From contig CAJLRE010000019.1 of NCBI GenBank assembly GCA_905208975.1, forward strand, positions 1-28,653: a DNA stretch of 28,653 nucleotides. Reading direction: 5' to 3'. Source of the DNA: an uncultured Collinsella sp. (GTDB lineage Bacteria > Actinomycetota > Coriobacteriia > Coriobacteriales > Coriobacteriaceae). Below are positions 15,859 to 22,400 of the stretch, piece by piece. Under the pieces are notes generated by a model. The model made no database searches and had not been told where the DNA came from. It saw only the letters and a program-made list of their open reading frames with translations. Within the stretch, counting starts at the first letter, position 1, and every line of letters starts with the position of its first letter. The translations under genes and the position numbers were made by a program.

Positions 15859-16775
15859 TCGAAAGCACCTACCAGCTCGTTGATGTCCTTCACGCCCTGG
15901 GACTCCGCCCAGGCCTCGAGCTCGTGCGCGATCTTGAGCGAGGCGCACGGATCGACGAAGTTGGCCATGCCGACCGACACGCAGGTGGCGCCGGCCAGGA
16001 TAAACTCAGCCGCATCCTCGCCAGTCATGACACCGCCGACACCGTTGATGGGGATATCGACGGCCTGGGCAACCTCCCAGACCATGCGCACGGCGATGTG
16101 GTGGCACAGCGGGCCCGAAAGGCCGCCCTTGGGCTTGGCCACGCGGGACTTGCGGGTATGGACGTCGATGGCCATGCCCTGGATGGAGTTGATGACCGAA
16201 AGGCCGTCGGCGCCGGCAGCCTCGAGGGCCTTGGCGATCTCAGCGACGTTGACCGGCGCCATCTTCACGAACAGCGGCTTATCAGTCACCTTGCGGCAGG
16301 CGGCCATGACGGAAGAGGCGCCCTCGGGCGTGGAGCCCATGGCGGCACCGCCGGCGGCGATGTTGGGGCAGCTCACGTTGATCTCGTAGCCGGCAGCCCA
16401 GGGGCATAGCTCGACATACATCTCGAGTGCGCGGACAAACTCGTCAACGGAGTGACCGGCAACCTGACAGATGACCTGGCAGCCGTCCTTGGACAGCTGT
16501 TCGAGCCACGGACCGGACTCGCGGGCAAAGGCGGCCACGCCGGGGTTCTGAAGACCCACGGAGTTGATCATACCGCCGGGAATTTCGGCCATGCGGGGCG
16601 CGGGATTGCCGGGCCAGGGCTCGGCAGCGCAACCCTTGGTAGTGATGGCGCCCAGCTGGGAAACATCAAAGAAGTTCTGGAACTGCCAACCGTAGCCAAA
16701 GGTACCGGCTGCGGTGTTAATGGGGTTCTGCATCTTGACGCCGCCGAAATCGACGGCCATGTTCACGGTACCCAC
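15852..16775 (-). CDS. pyrD: Dihydroorotate dehydrogenase, class 1B catalytic subunit
   Basis: FMN subunit oxidising dihydroorotate to orotate, paired with PyrK for NAD+ reduction. The protein is 307 aa from the GTG at 16775, which overlaps the pyrK stop (TAGTG) and has GGTGG seven bases upstream. GTG 16766 and ATG 16760 are also possible starts; the conserved region begins at the latter (AVDFGGVKMQNPINTAAGTF). The active-site cysteine is in EINVSCPN, typical of class 1, and KMAPVN, NSIQGM and NGVGGV line the FMN site. Class 1B is supported by the adjacent pyrK. Confidence 0.94.
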   Translation of the reverse strand: MGTVNMAVDFGGVKMQNPINTAAGTFGYGWQFQNFFDVSQLGAITTKGCAAEPWPGNPAPRMAEIPGGMINSVGLQNPGVAAFARESGPWLEQLSKDGCQVICQVAGHSVDEFVRALEMYVELCPWAAGYEINVSCPNIAAGGAAMGSTPEGASSVMAACRKVTDKPLFVKMAPVNVAEIAKALEAAGADGLSVINSIQGMAIDVHTRKSRVAKPKGGLSGPLCHHIAVRMVWEVAQAVDIPINGVGGVMTGEDAAEFILAGATCVSVGMANFVDPCASLKIAHELEAWAESQGVKDINELVGAFEC

Positions 16776-17566
16776 TAGAAGACCACCACCTTGGAAGCAT
16801 CGAACACGGGGCCGCACATACAAGCACCCTTCATACCGTCAACCGTCTCGACATTGCAGGTGTTGCAGGCGCCAAAGCCACAGCTCATCATGCGCTCGAG
16901 CGACACCTCGCAGTACACACCGGCCTCGGCGGCAGCGGCGGCGACCTTCTTCATCATGACGGCGGGGCCGCAGCTGGCGACGTAGTCGTAGCCGCCCTCT
17001 CCAAGCAGCTCGGCTGCCGGATCGGTGCAAAAACCGTGCGTGCCGAGCGAACCGTCGTCGGTGCACACGTTAACCGTGGCGCCCAGCGCACGGAACTCAT
17101 CGACACCCACGACTTTGGAAGCGGTGCCAAAGCCCAGGCACACGTCCACATCAACACCCTGCTCGGCAAGCATGCCGGCAAGACACAGCACAGGCGGAAC
17201 GCCGATGCCACCGGCGACGAGCAGTGCCTTCCTGGTGCCCTCGGGTACCATCCAGCCACGGCCACCGGGGCCCAACAGGTTAGAGGTGGAGCCAGGGCCC
17301 ATCTGGGACAAACGGCGGGTATCGTCGCCCACGACGGCGTACCACAGCTCGACGGTGCCGGCCTCGGCGTCGGCGCGATAGAAGCTCAGGGGCACGCGAA
17401 GCAGCGAGGAGGCATCGCCGGGCACGGCAATGTTCACAAACTGACCGGGCTTGAGCGCACTTGCAAGCTTGGGGGCCGAGATGACGAGCGAGAAGATGCC
17501 GTCGGCGATCTCCCGGTTCGAGACGACCTCGAAGTCGTGCATGCGTGCAGTGGAAGGTGTGGGCAT
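16775..17566 (-). CDS. pyrK: Dihydroorotate dehydrogenase electron-transfer subunit
   Basis: FAD and [2Fe-2S] subunit that passes electrons from PyrD to NAD+. The protein is 263 aa. FAD-binding RVPLSFY (57-63), nucleotide-binding GGIGVPPV (119-126), and a C-terminal iron-sulfur site with C229, C234, C237 and C249, from CGFGACNTC and ACMCGPVF; a further cysteine (C251) sits beside the last ligand. The ATG at 17566 has GGAG upstream. It follows pyrC after 92 bp containing a terminator-like hairpin and overlaps pyrD. Confidence 0.94.
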   Translation of the reverse strand: MPTPSTARMHDFEVVSNREIADGIFSLVISAPKLASALKPGQFVNIAVPGDASSLLRVPLSFYRADAEAGTVELWYAVVGDDTRRLSQMGPGSTSNLLGPGGRGWMVPEGTRKALLVAGGIGVPPVLCLAGMLAEQGVDVDVCLGFGTASKVVGVDEFRALGATVNVCTDDGSLGTHGFCTDPAAELLGEGGYDYVASCGPAVMMKKVAAAAAEAGVYCEVSLERMMSCGFGACNTCNVETVDGMKGACMCGPVFDASKVVVF

Positions 17567-17605
17567 AGACGCTCCAATCCCCCATGCGGTTGCATGGTCT
17601 AAACG

Positions 17606-17638
17606 AACAGAAAGCGCGGCACCGCAAGGGCGCCGCGC
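17606..17638 (-). terminator. Intercistronic terminator-like hairpin between pyrC and pyrK
   Basis: On the minus strand GCGCGGC (17638-17632) pairs with GCCGCGC (17620-17614), extended by three inner pairs and a five-base loop, followed by TTTCTGTT. It looks like a partial Rho-independent terminator that would lower pyrKDF expression relative to pyrRBC. Confidence 0.6.
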
Positions 17639-17658
17639 ACAAAAGCGATAAGGCTATG

Positions 17659-18948
17659 CTAGCAGATGCAGCCGTCGGCGAGCGTCTGCTTGCCACCGAC
17701 AAATACATCGGTGGCACGACCGGTGAGCGTGCGGCCGGCAAAACCGGAGTTCTCGGCGCGCGACTCGTAACCGTCCTCGCCAACCGTCCAGGTTGCGGAG
17801 GGGTCGAACACGGTCAGGTCGGCGACAGAGCCCGCCTTGACCTGAACCTGATCGAGGCCCAGAATCTCACGCGGCTTGATGGCCATGAGCTCGACCATGC
17901 GGCTCACGCTCATCTTGCCCGTATTGACCAGCTCAGTGAGCACGAGCGACAGCGAAGTCTCGAGGCCAATCATTCCAAAGGGCGCAAGCTCGAACTCGCG
18001 GGCCTTCTCCCACGGGGTGTGGGGAGCGTGATCGGTGACGATAGCGTCGACGGTACCGTCGATGACGCCCTGGCGAATGGCCTCGGCGTCCGCCTCGGTA
18101 CGCAGCGGCGGGTTGACCTTGAGCGAGGTGTTGTAGGTCTCGTCCAGGTCGTTCTCGGTCAGGAACATGTGATGCGGCGTGGCCTCGCAGGTAACCTGAA
18201 CGCCAGCGGCCTTGCCGGCACGCACGAGCTCCAGGCCATGGGCGGTGGAGATATGCTGGATGTGTAGTTTGGCGCCGGTCAGCTTGGCGATCTCGATGTC
18301 GCGGGCGATCTGAAGCTCCTCGCCGGCAGCCGGCCAACCCTCGAGGGCCAGACGGGTCGAGACCCTGCCCTCGTTGATCTGGCCGTGACCGACCAGGTCC
18401 TCGTCCTGGCAATGGCTCATAAAGACCTTGCCGAACATCTTGCCGTAGTCCATGCAGCGACGGAGCATGCCCGCGCCCTGCACGCCGCGACCGTCGTCGG
18501 TGAAGGCGACGGCGCCGTGGGCGACCATATCGCCCATCTCGGACATAGCCTCGCCCTTAAGGCCGCGAGTCATAGCACCAGAAGGATAGACGCGGCAGTG
18601 GCCGACCTCGGCAGCGCGGGACTTGACGAACTCAACGACGGTTCCGTTATCGGTAACGGGGTCGGTGTTGGGCATGGCGCACACGCCGGTGAAGCCGCCC
18701 TTGGCAGCAGCGCGGGTGCCGCTCTCGATGTCCTCTTTGACCTCGTAGCCAGGCTCGCGAAGGTGAACGTGCATATCCACCAGGCCGGGGACGAGGTACT
18801 TGCCGGAAAGGTCGCGGATCTCGGCTCCCTCGACGGCGAGATTCTCGCCGACCTCGGCGATCTTATCGCCGTCAATCAGGACGTCAACGACACCGTCAAG
18901 CTCGACGGACGGGTCGACGACGTGGGCATTCTTAAGAAGCAAGGCCAT
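17659..18948 (-). CDS. pyrC: Dihydroorotase, type I
   Basis: Zinc amidohydrolase cyclising carbamoyl-aspartate to dihydroorotate. The protein is 429 aa from the ATG at 18948, with GGAGGT seven bases upstream. Metal motif DMHVHLREPG with H60 and H62, a mid-barrel HIQHIST segment with metal-type histidines, and DHAPHTPWEK with the catalytic Asp are all visible. Length and motifs fit the class I Gram-positive enzyme. The start lies within pyrB, overlapping its end by 17 bases. Confidence 0.95.
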   Translation of the reverse strand: MALLLKNAHVVDPSVELDGVVDVLIDGDKIAEVGENLAVEGAEIRDLSGKYLVPGLVDMHVHLREPGYEVKEDIESGTRAAAKGGFTGVCAMPNTDPVTDNGTVVEFVKSRAAEVGHCRVYPSGAMTRGLKGEAMSEMGDMVAHGAVAFTDDGRGVQGAGMLRRCMDYGKMFGKVFMSHCQDEDLVGHGQINEGRVSTRLALEGWPAAGEELQIARDIEIAKLTGAKLHIQHISTAHGLELVRAGKAAGVQVTCEATPHHMFLTENDLDETYNTSLKVNPPLRTEADAEAIRQGVIDGTVDAIVTDHAPHTPWEKAREFELAPFGMIGLETSLSLVLTELVNTGKMSVSRMVELMAIKPREILGLDQVQVKAGSVADLTVFDPSATWTVGEDGYESRAENSGFAGRTLTGRATDVFVGGKQTLADGCIC

Positions 18949-19876
18949 TATCGGCACCTCCAAGCAGCAGATACAGGATAGCCATACGCACGCAGATACC
19001 GGCGTAGACCTGCTCCAGGATGACGGAGCGTTGCGGGTGGTCGGCCATATAGGAGTCGAACTCGACGCCGCGGTTGATGGGGCCCGGGTGACAGATGATC
19101 GCGTCGGGCTTCATGAGCTTCTCGCGGTCCTTGGTCAGACCGAAGAGCTTGTGGTACTCGCGAATGGTCGGGAACGGGGCACCCTCGAGGCGCTCCTGCT
19201 GCACGCGCAGCATATAGACGACGTCCAGCTCGGGCAGGACGGAATCGAGGTCGCTCGTCACGTGGTCGCAGCCCAGAACCTCGGGCGCCGGCGGCAGCAG
19301 CGTGCCGGGGGCGACGGCGTAGGTCTCGCAGCCCATAATCTTAAGGGCAGGGATCAGCGAGCCGCAGACGCGGGAGTGCGCGATATCGCCGACGACGGCG
19401 ACCTTCAGACCGTGGAAGTCACCCTTGTGCTCCCAGATGGTGTACAGGTCGAGCAGGGCCTGCGTGGGATGGTTGTGCTTGCCGTCGCCGGCGCAGATAA
19501 CGCTCGCGGGCGAGTTCTGCGTGACGATGTAGGGAGCACCGGCGTGCTTATCGCGCACGACGATGCAGTCGATCTTGTAGGCGTTGAGGGTCTCGACGGT
19601 GTCGACGAGGCTCTCACCCTTGACCGTGGAGGTCGAGGAGCCGCCAAAGTTGAGGCTGTCGGCCGAAAGACGCTTCTCGGCGAGTTCGAAGGAGCTGCGG
19701 GTGCGCGTCGAGGGCTCGTTGAACATGTTGACGATGGTCTTGCCCTTGAGCGTGGGGACCTTCTTGATCGCACGCTCGTTGACCTCGGAGAACGCCTTGG
19801 CGGTCTCGAGGATGAGCTTGATGTCCTCTTCGGAGTACTCGGTAATGTCGATCAGGTGCTTATGGTTGAACGCCAC
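18932..19876 (-). CDS. pyrB: Aspartate carbamoyltransferase catalytic chain
   Basis: Condenses carbamoyl phosphate and aspartate. The protein is 314 aa if started at the GTG at 19876. A GTG at 19888 is in frame but lies inside the GGGAGG ribosome site, so 19876, eleven bases downstream of it, is preferred. The carbamoyl-phosphate motif STRTR is at 56-60, GDGKHNHPTQALLDLYTI holds the HPTQ site, and HPGPINRGVE is in the aspartate domain. No pyrI regulatory gene is nearby, so it is probably an unregulated trimer. It starts four bases after the pyrR stop. Confidence 0.95.
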   Translation of the reverse strand: MAFNHKHLIDITEYSEEDIKLILETAKAFSEVNERAIKKVPTLKGKTIVNMFNEPSTRTRSSFELAEKRLSADSLNFGGSSTSTVKGESLVDTVETLNAYKIDCIVVRDKHAGAPYIVTQNSPASVICAGDGKHNHPTQALLDLYTIWEHKGDFHGLKVAVVGDIAHSRVCGSLIPALKIMGCETYAVAPGTLLPPAPEVLGCDHVTSDLDSVLPELDVVYMLRVQQERLEGAPFPTIREYHKLFGLTKDREKLMKPDAIICHPGPINRGVEFDSYMADHPQRSVILEQVYAGICVRMAILYLLLGGADNGLAS

Positions 19877-19880
19877 GGTA

Positions 19881-20465
19881 CTACTCACCTCCCAGCGGCG
19901 CGGAGCCCACGTGGGAACCCGGCGCGACGTCGTTAATCTCGACAGCGGTGCGGCCGTCTACTTCCTTCATATATAGGTGCACGTTCTCCTCATGCGACGA
20001 GGGAACGTTCTTGCCGACAAAGTCCGGCGAGATGGGGAGCTCACGGTGACCGCGGTCAACGAGAACTGCCAGCTCGATGCGGCTCGGACGGCCCAGGTCC
20101 ATAACGGCGTCCAGAGCGGCGCGGATAGTACGGCCCGTATACAGGATGTCGTCCACCAGCACGACGCGCTTGCCGTCGACGCTGAAGGGAATGTTGGTAG
20201 CGTGGATCGCGGGAGCGAAATTGGTCGCATAGTCATCGCGGTAGAAGCTGATGTCCAGGCTGCCGAGCGGAACGTCGACGCCCTCGATCTCCTTGATCTC
20301 CTCGGCGAGCTTCTTTGCCAGAAGGTCGCCGCGCGTGACGATGCCGACCAGAGCGAGGTCTTCACAGCCCTCGTTGCGCTCGAGGATCTCGTGCGCGATG
20401 CGGGTCATCGCTCGATTGACGGCGGTCTCGTCCATGATGACCGCCTTGGGGGAAGTCGTGCCCAT
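19881..20465 (-). CDS. pyrR: PyrR: pyr operon RNA-binding attenuation protein / uracil phosphoribosyltransferase
   Basis: UMP-sensing regulator that binds pyr leader RNA; most homologues also have uracil phosphoribosyltransferase activity. The protein is 194 aa, a little longer than usual (about 180) because of a tail ending APLGGE. The PRPP-binding loop VVLVDDILYTGRT is at 101-113; GIVTRGDLLA and RDDYA segments match the family. The ATG at 20465 has AAGGAG five bases upstream. First gene of the operon, directly after a leader with a terminator and a hairpin like a PyrR-binding loop, so autoregulation is likely. Confidence 0.95.
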   Translation of the reverse strand: MGTTSPKAVIMDETAVNRAMTRIAHEILERNEGCEDLALVGIVTRGDLLAKKLAEEIKEIEGVDVPLGSLDISFYRDDYATNFAPAIHATNIPFSVDGKRVVLVDDILYTGRTIRAALDAVMDLGRPSRIELAVLVDRGHRELPISPDFVGKNVPSSHEENVHLYMKEVDGRTAVEINDVAPGSHVGSAPLGGE

Positions 20466-20504
20466 CGATCTCCTTCCTCACATGTCTTGACTGCTGACAC
20501 AGTC

Positions 20505-20547
20505 AAAAAAATAGATGCCCGACCGCTTAAAGCGGACCAGACACCCA
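20505..20547 (-). terminator. Attenuator terminator in the pyrR leader
   Basis: On the minus strand the arm 20546-20532 pairs with 20528-20515, about 14 pairs with G-U pairs and one bulge, the tip being CCGCT-TTA-AGCGG. It is followed by ATC-TA and seven T (20511-20505). Its base (GGTGTC) overlaps an alternative upstream hairpin. A small TTGACTG/CAGTCAA hairpin (20487-20506) follows before the ribosome site. Confidence 0.8.
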
Positions 20548-20601
20548 CAGGAAGGGCTGCTCTTTGGCAGCTATGTAATTCCATGTGGGTATCTCGTACC
20601 C
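20540..20601 (-). promoter_or_regulatory. PyrR-responsive leader hairpins (antiterminator / binding loop)
   Basis: On the minus strand, GATACCCACA (20593-20584) pairs with TGTGGGTGTC (20549-20540); inside it GGAA pairs with TTCC and an upper stem GCTGC/GCAGC (20571-20567 with 20560-20556) closes the hexaloop CAAAGA. The Bacillus PyrR site has a C-G closed hexaloop CNGNGA, so one conserved position differs. A competing 5' hairpin GGGTA-CGAGA-TACCC (20601-20587) uses the same strand. Together with the terminator these are mutually exclusive structures. Confidence 0.65.
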
Positions 20602-20619
20602 CTTTAATGGTCAAGGGAT

Positions 20620-20625
20620 AGTGTA
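20620..20625 (-). promoter_or_regulatory. Possible -10 box of the pyr operon
   Basis: TACACT on the minus strand lies about 20 bp upstream of the first leader hairpin, where a start would be needed to include all leader structures. No good -35. Confidence 0.3.
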
Positions 20626-20853
20626 GCCAACCTCGAGCTTAATTGCGAGCATAAATACAGAACAATCCGTAAACGGAGCCCAATGCTCCATAAACCTATA
20701 TATATTTGTGGGACGAGCTTGAAAACGCACGCACGAGCTGGCATAATCCCCTCTGCTGCACGCAAATCGGATCTACGTCCAGGGCCGTGGCGTGAGCACT
20801 ATCGCCAAAAGAGGAATATCTCTGTGTAGATTACGCACAGGGAGCTGCTTCTG

Positions 20854-20862
20854 TGCTATAGT
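20854..20862 (+). promoter_or_regulatory. Extended -10 promoter of rpmB
   Basis: TGC-TATAGT, 55 bp before the rpmB ATG, identical to the rpsT box. An inverted pair CTGTG-N9-CACAG (20822-20840) covers the -35 region. The remaining part of the divergent gap (20640-20820) shows nothing else that I can assign. Confidence 0.5.
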
Positions 20863-20916
20863 TCAGGCTTGTTTGTTAACGCGACATGTTCGTTTGTCGC
20901 CCAAGGAGGGTCAGTT

Positions 20917-21105
20917 ATGTCCAAAGTTTGCGAAGTTTGCGGTAAGCACCCCGTTGCCGGTCGCTCCATCAGCCACTCTCACCGCGTCACCAACCGTAAG
21001 TTCCGCCCCAACATCCAGCGCGTTTACGTCGTCGTCGATGGTCACCGTCGCAAGATGAACGTTTGCTCCACCTGCCTCAAGTCCGGCAAGGTTGCGCGCT
21101 CCTAA
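20917..21105 (+). CDS. rpmB: 50S ribosomal protein L28 (zinc-ribbon form)
   Basis: Ribosomal protein of 62 aa. The start is the ATG at 20917 with AAGGAGG seven bases upstream; an earlier in-frame ATG at 20869 lacks L28 similarity. CEVC near the N-terminus and CSTC near the C-terminus form the metal-binding pair of the C+ type. SHSHRVTNRKFRPNIQRV is the family core. It is monocistronic between its own promoter and terminator, divergent from the pyr operon. Confidence 0.96.
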   Translation: MSKVCEVCGKHPVAGRSISHSHRVTNRKFRPNIQRVYVVVDGHRRKMNVCSTCLKSGKVARS

Positions 21106-21173
21106 ATAAGGTCTTACCAACAAGTACCTCGGACTCTCCGGGTCAAAGACCTCGCGTTCATATAGAACTTACC

Positions 21174-21206
21174 AAAGGCGTCCTCCCCCACGGAGGGCGC
21201 CTTTTT
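21174..21206 (+). terminator. Rho-independent terminator of rpmB
   Basis: A 13-bp stem with one G-U pair (21174-21186 with 21192-21204), five-base loop and a T5 run (21202-21206). Confidence 0.85.
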
Positions 21207-21207
21207 G

Positions 21208-21265
21208 CACTCATTGGGGACAGACTTACATGAGTGTTTTCACGCATTGGGGACAGACGTAATGC
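21208..21265. repeat. Left REP-like double hairpin unit of the transposase locus
   Basis: Two units in tandem, each a short stem around a shared loop GGGGACAGAC: CACTCAT/ATGAGTG (21208-21236) and GCATT/AATGC (21244-21265). Bases 21210-21236 recur exactly, inverted, at 22221-22247. It begins one base after the rpmB terminator T run. Confidence 0.75.
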
Positions 21266-21291
21266 ATGCCGACTGCGGTTCGGCCCCTACC

Positions 21292-22068
21292 TCACGCTGC
21301 CTCCTTCCAGCCTACAGTGGCCTTGGTCACGCTTGTAGCGCCGATACCGGTGATACGGGCAATTTGCTTGACCGTGAGATGTGCCCGCCTGAGCCTTAGC
21401 AGACAGGCATCGCGTTCGGGGCGTGGCAGGGCCTTGAGCAGCGCAGGATCAATGCTCGGCAAAACTTCGCGCGCAACGGAAAGGGCGTCCTCATCGGGGA
21501 TCCGTCGGCGCGGAAGAATCTCCACTGACCAGATGCGCCCGGCAACTTCCTCGAGATGCTCGCAATAGCAACGAGAGCCTCCGACAATATCGAGCATAGG
21601 GGCCGCGTCACAGATATCAAAGGGATCGTATCCCAGCTGGTATGCCTTGTAGCTTGACCAGCGGTAGGCATCGAGCGAGTCGAGCACACCTTTCACAGGA
21701 TTGAGATGGATATAATCGAGCAACTGCACCGCCTGCGTGTCCGACTCGACCGCGATCCGCGAATAGCGATTATCAAACAGGTGACCCGTTCTTCCCGTTT
21801 TTCCATTGAAATACTTGGCATAGGCCGTCAGCGCGCACTGCATTGCCTTTGAAAGGTTGTCATATGGGTCATCAACCATCAAATGGAAGTGATTATCCAT
21901 AAGGCACCAGGCCAACACCGCCACGTCATGGCACGCAAACCTGTCTGAGATGTCCGATAAGAAACGATAGCGGTCGGAATCATCTTCAAAAATGATCTGT
22001 TTGGAGTTGCCGCGGTCAAAGACGTGGTAATAGCCGGTGAGCGATATTTCGCGGGCGCATCGGGGCAT
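21292..22068 (-). CDS. REP-associated tyrosine transposase (RAYT, Y1_Tnp superfamily)
   Basis: Single-strand DNA nuclease of the HUH/Y1 superfamily related to IS200/IS605 TnpA; RAYTs cut and handle REP hairpins and are usually domesticated. The protein is 258 aa from the ATG at 22068, with AAGGAG five bases upstream. The HUH motif is NHFHLMV (H60, H62), the catalytic tyrosine is in LLDYIHLNPV (Tyr119), and GHLFDNRYSRIAVE is characteristic. A C-terminal helix-turn-helix-like segment (TVKQIARITGIGATSVTKA) is extra relative to IS200 TnpA. The frame is intact and catalytic residues are present. Flanked by inverted REP-like hairpins, lying between rpmB and adhE without disrupting either. Confidence 0.9.
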   Translation of the reverse strand: MPRCAREISLTGYYHVFDRGNSKQIIFEDDSDRYRFLSDISDRFACHDVAVLAWCLMDNHFHLMVDDPYDNLSKAMQCALTAYAKYFNGKTGRTGHLFDNRYSRIAVESDTQAVQLLDYIHLNPVKGVLDSLDAYRWSSYKAYQLGYDPFDICDAAPMLDIVGGSRCYCEHLEEVAGRIWSVEILPRRRIPDEDALSVAREVLPSIDPALLKALPRPERDACLLRLRRAHLTVKQIARITGIGATSVTKATVGWKEAA

Positions 22069-22186
22069 GGTCTCTCCTTTCAAAGCCGTACAGGCAACAC
22101 CTAAAAGGAGAGAAGGAACGCGAAATGCTGAGCCTGTGACCTATTTATATCCAATCTGCGCCAAAAACAGGCCCAGAACGGCAAAA

Positions 22187-22247
22187 TGACAAATCCATGT
22201 CTGTCACAAATGAGTGAAAGCACTCATGTAAGTCTGTCCCCAATGAG
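22187..22247. repeat. Right REP-like unit, inverted relative to the left
   Basis: Bases 22221-22247 are the exact reverse complement of 21210-21236. The adjoining outer sequence 22187-22220 is a diverged second unit (GACAGAC kept, TGACA/TGTCA stem), matching the left second unit imperfectly. Confidence 0.75.
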
Positions 22248-22278
22248 CGGGGCAATGCAATAGGCAGATAGTTATAGT

Positions 22279-22308
22279 TGAAACGTTTCAGTTGATTGAA
22301 GCGTTTTA
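22279..22308 (+). promoter_or_regulatory. Tandem LacI-family-type operators upstream of adhE
   Basis: A perfect palindrome TGAAACGTTTCA (22279-22290) is followed 18 bp on by the variant TGAAGCGTTTTA (22297-22308). Central CG flanked by A/T-rich arms is the hallmark of LacI/CcpA-type sites. They lie about 50-75 bp upstream of the adhE -10. Confidence 0.55.
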
Positions 22309-22351
22309 GTATGCCTTTTACGGGAATCTTACCGTTCGCCGAATAATTTCT

Positions 22352-22360
22352 TGCTATCAT
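22352..22360 (+). promoter_or_regulatory. Extended -10 promoter of adhE
   Basis: TGC-TATCAT, about 40 bp before the adhE ATG, with no strong -35. Ribosome site AAGGAG lies six bases before the start. Confidence 0.5.
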
Positions 22361-22400
22361 GCAAGACGTAGGGTAAATCTCCGATCGCAAGGAGACACAA

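Noticed and set aside
21208..22247. Repeats around the transposase as a CRISPR array
   Set aside because: There are only a few units, arranged as inverted hairpins around a gene, without regular spacers.
22084..22400. Rex-type operator before adhE
   Set aside because: I looked for TTGTGAA-N4-TTCACAA-like or TTGTTAA-like palindromes and found none; the only palindromes are of the LacI type.
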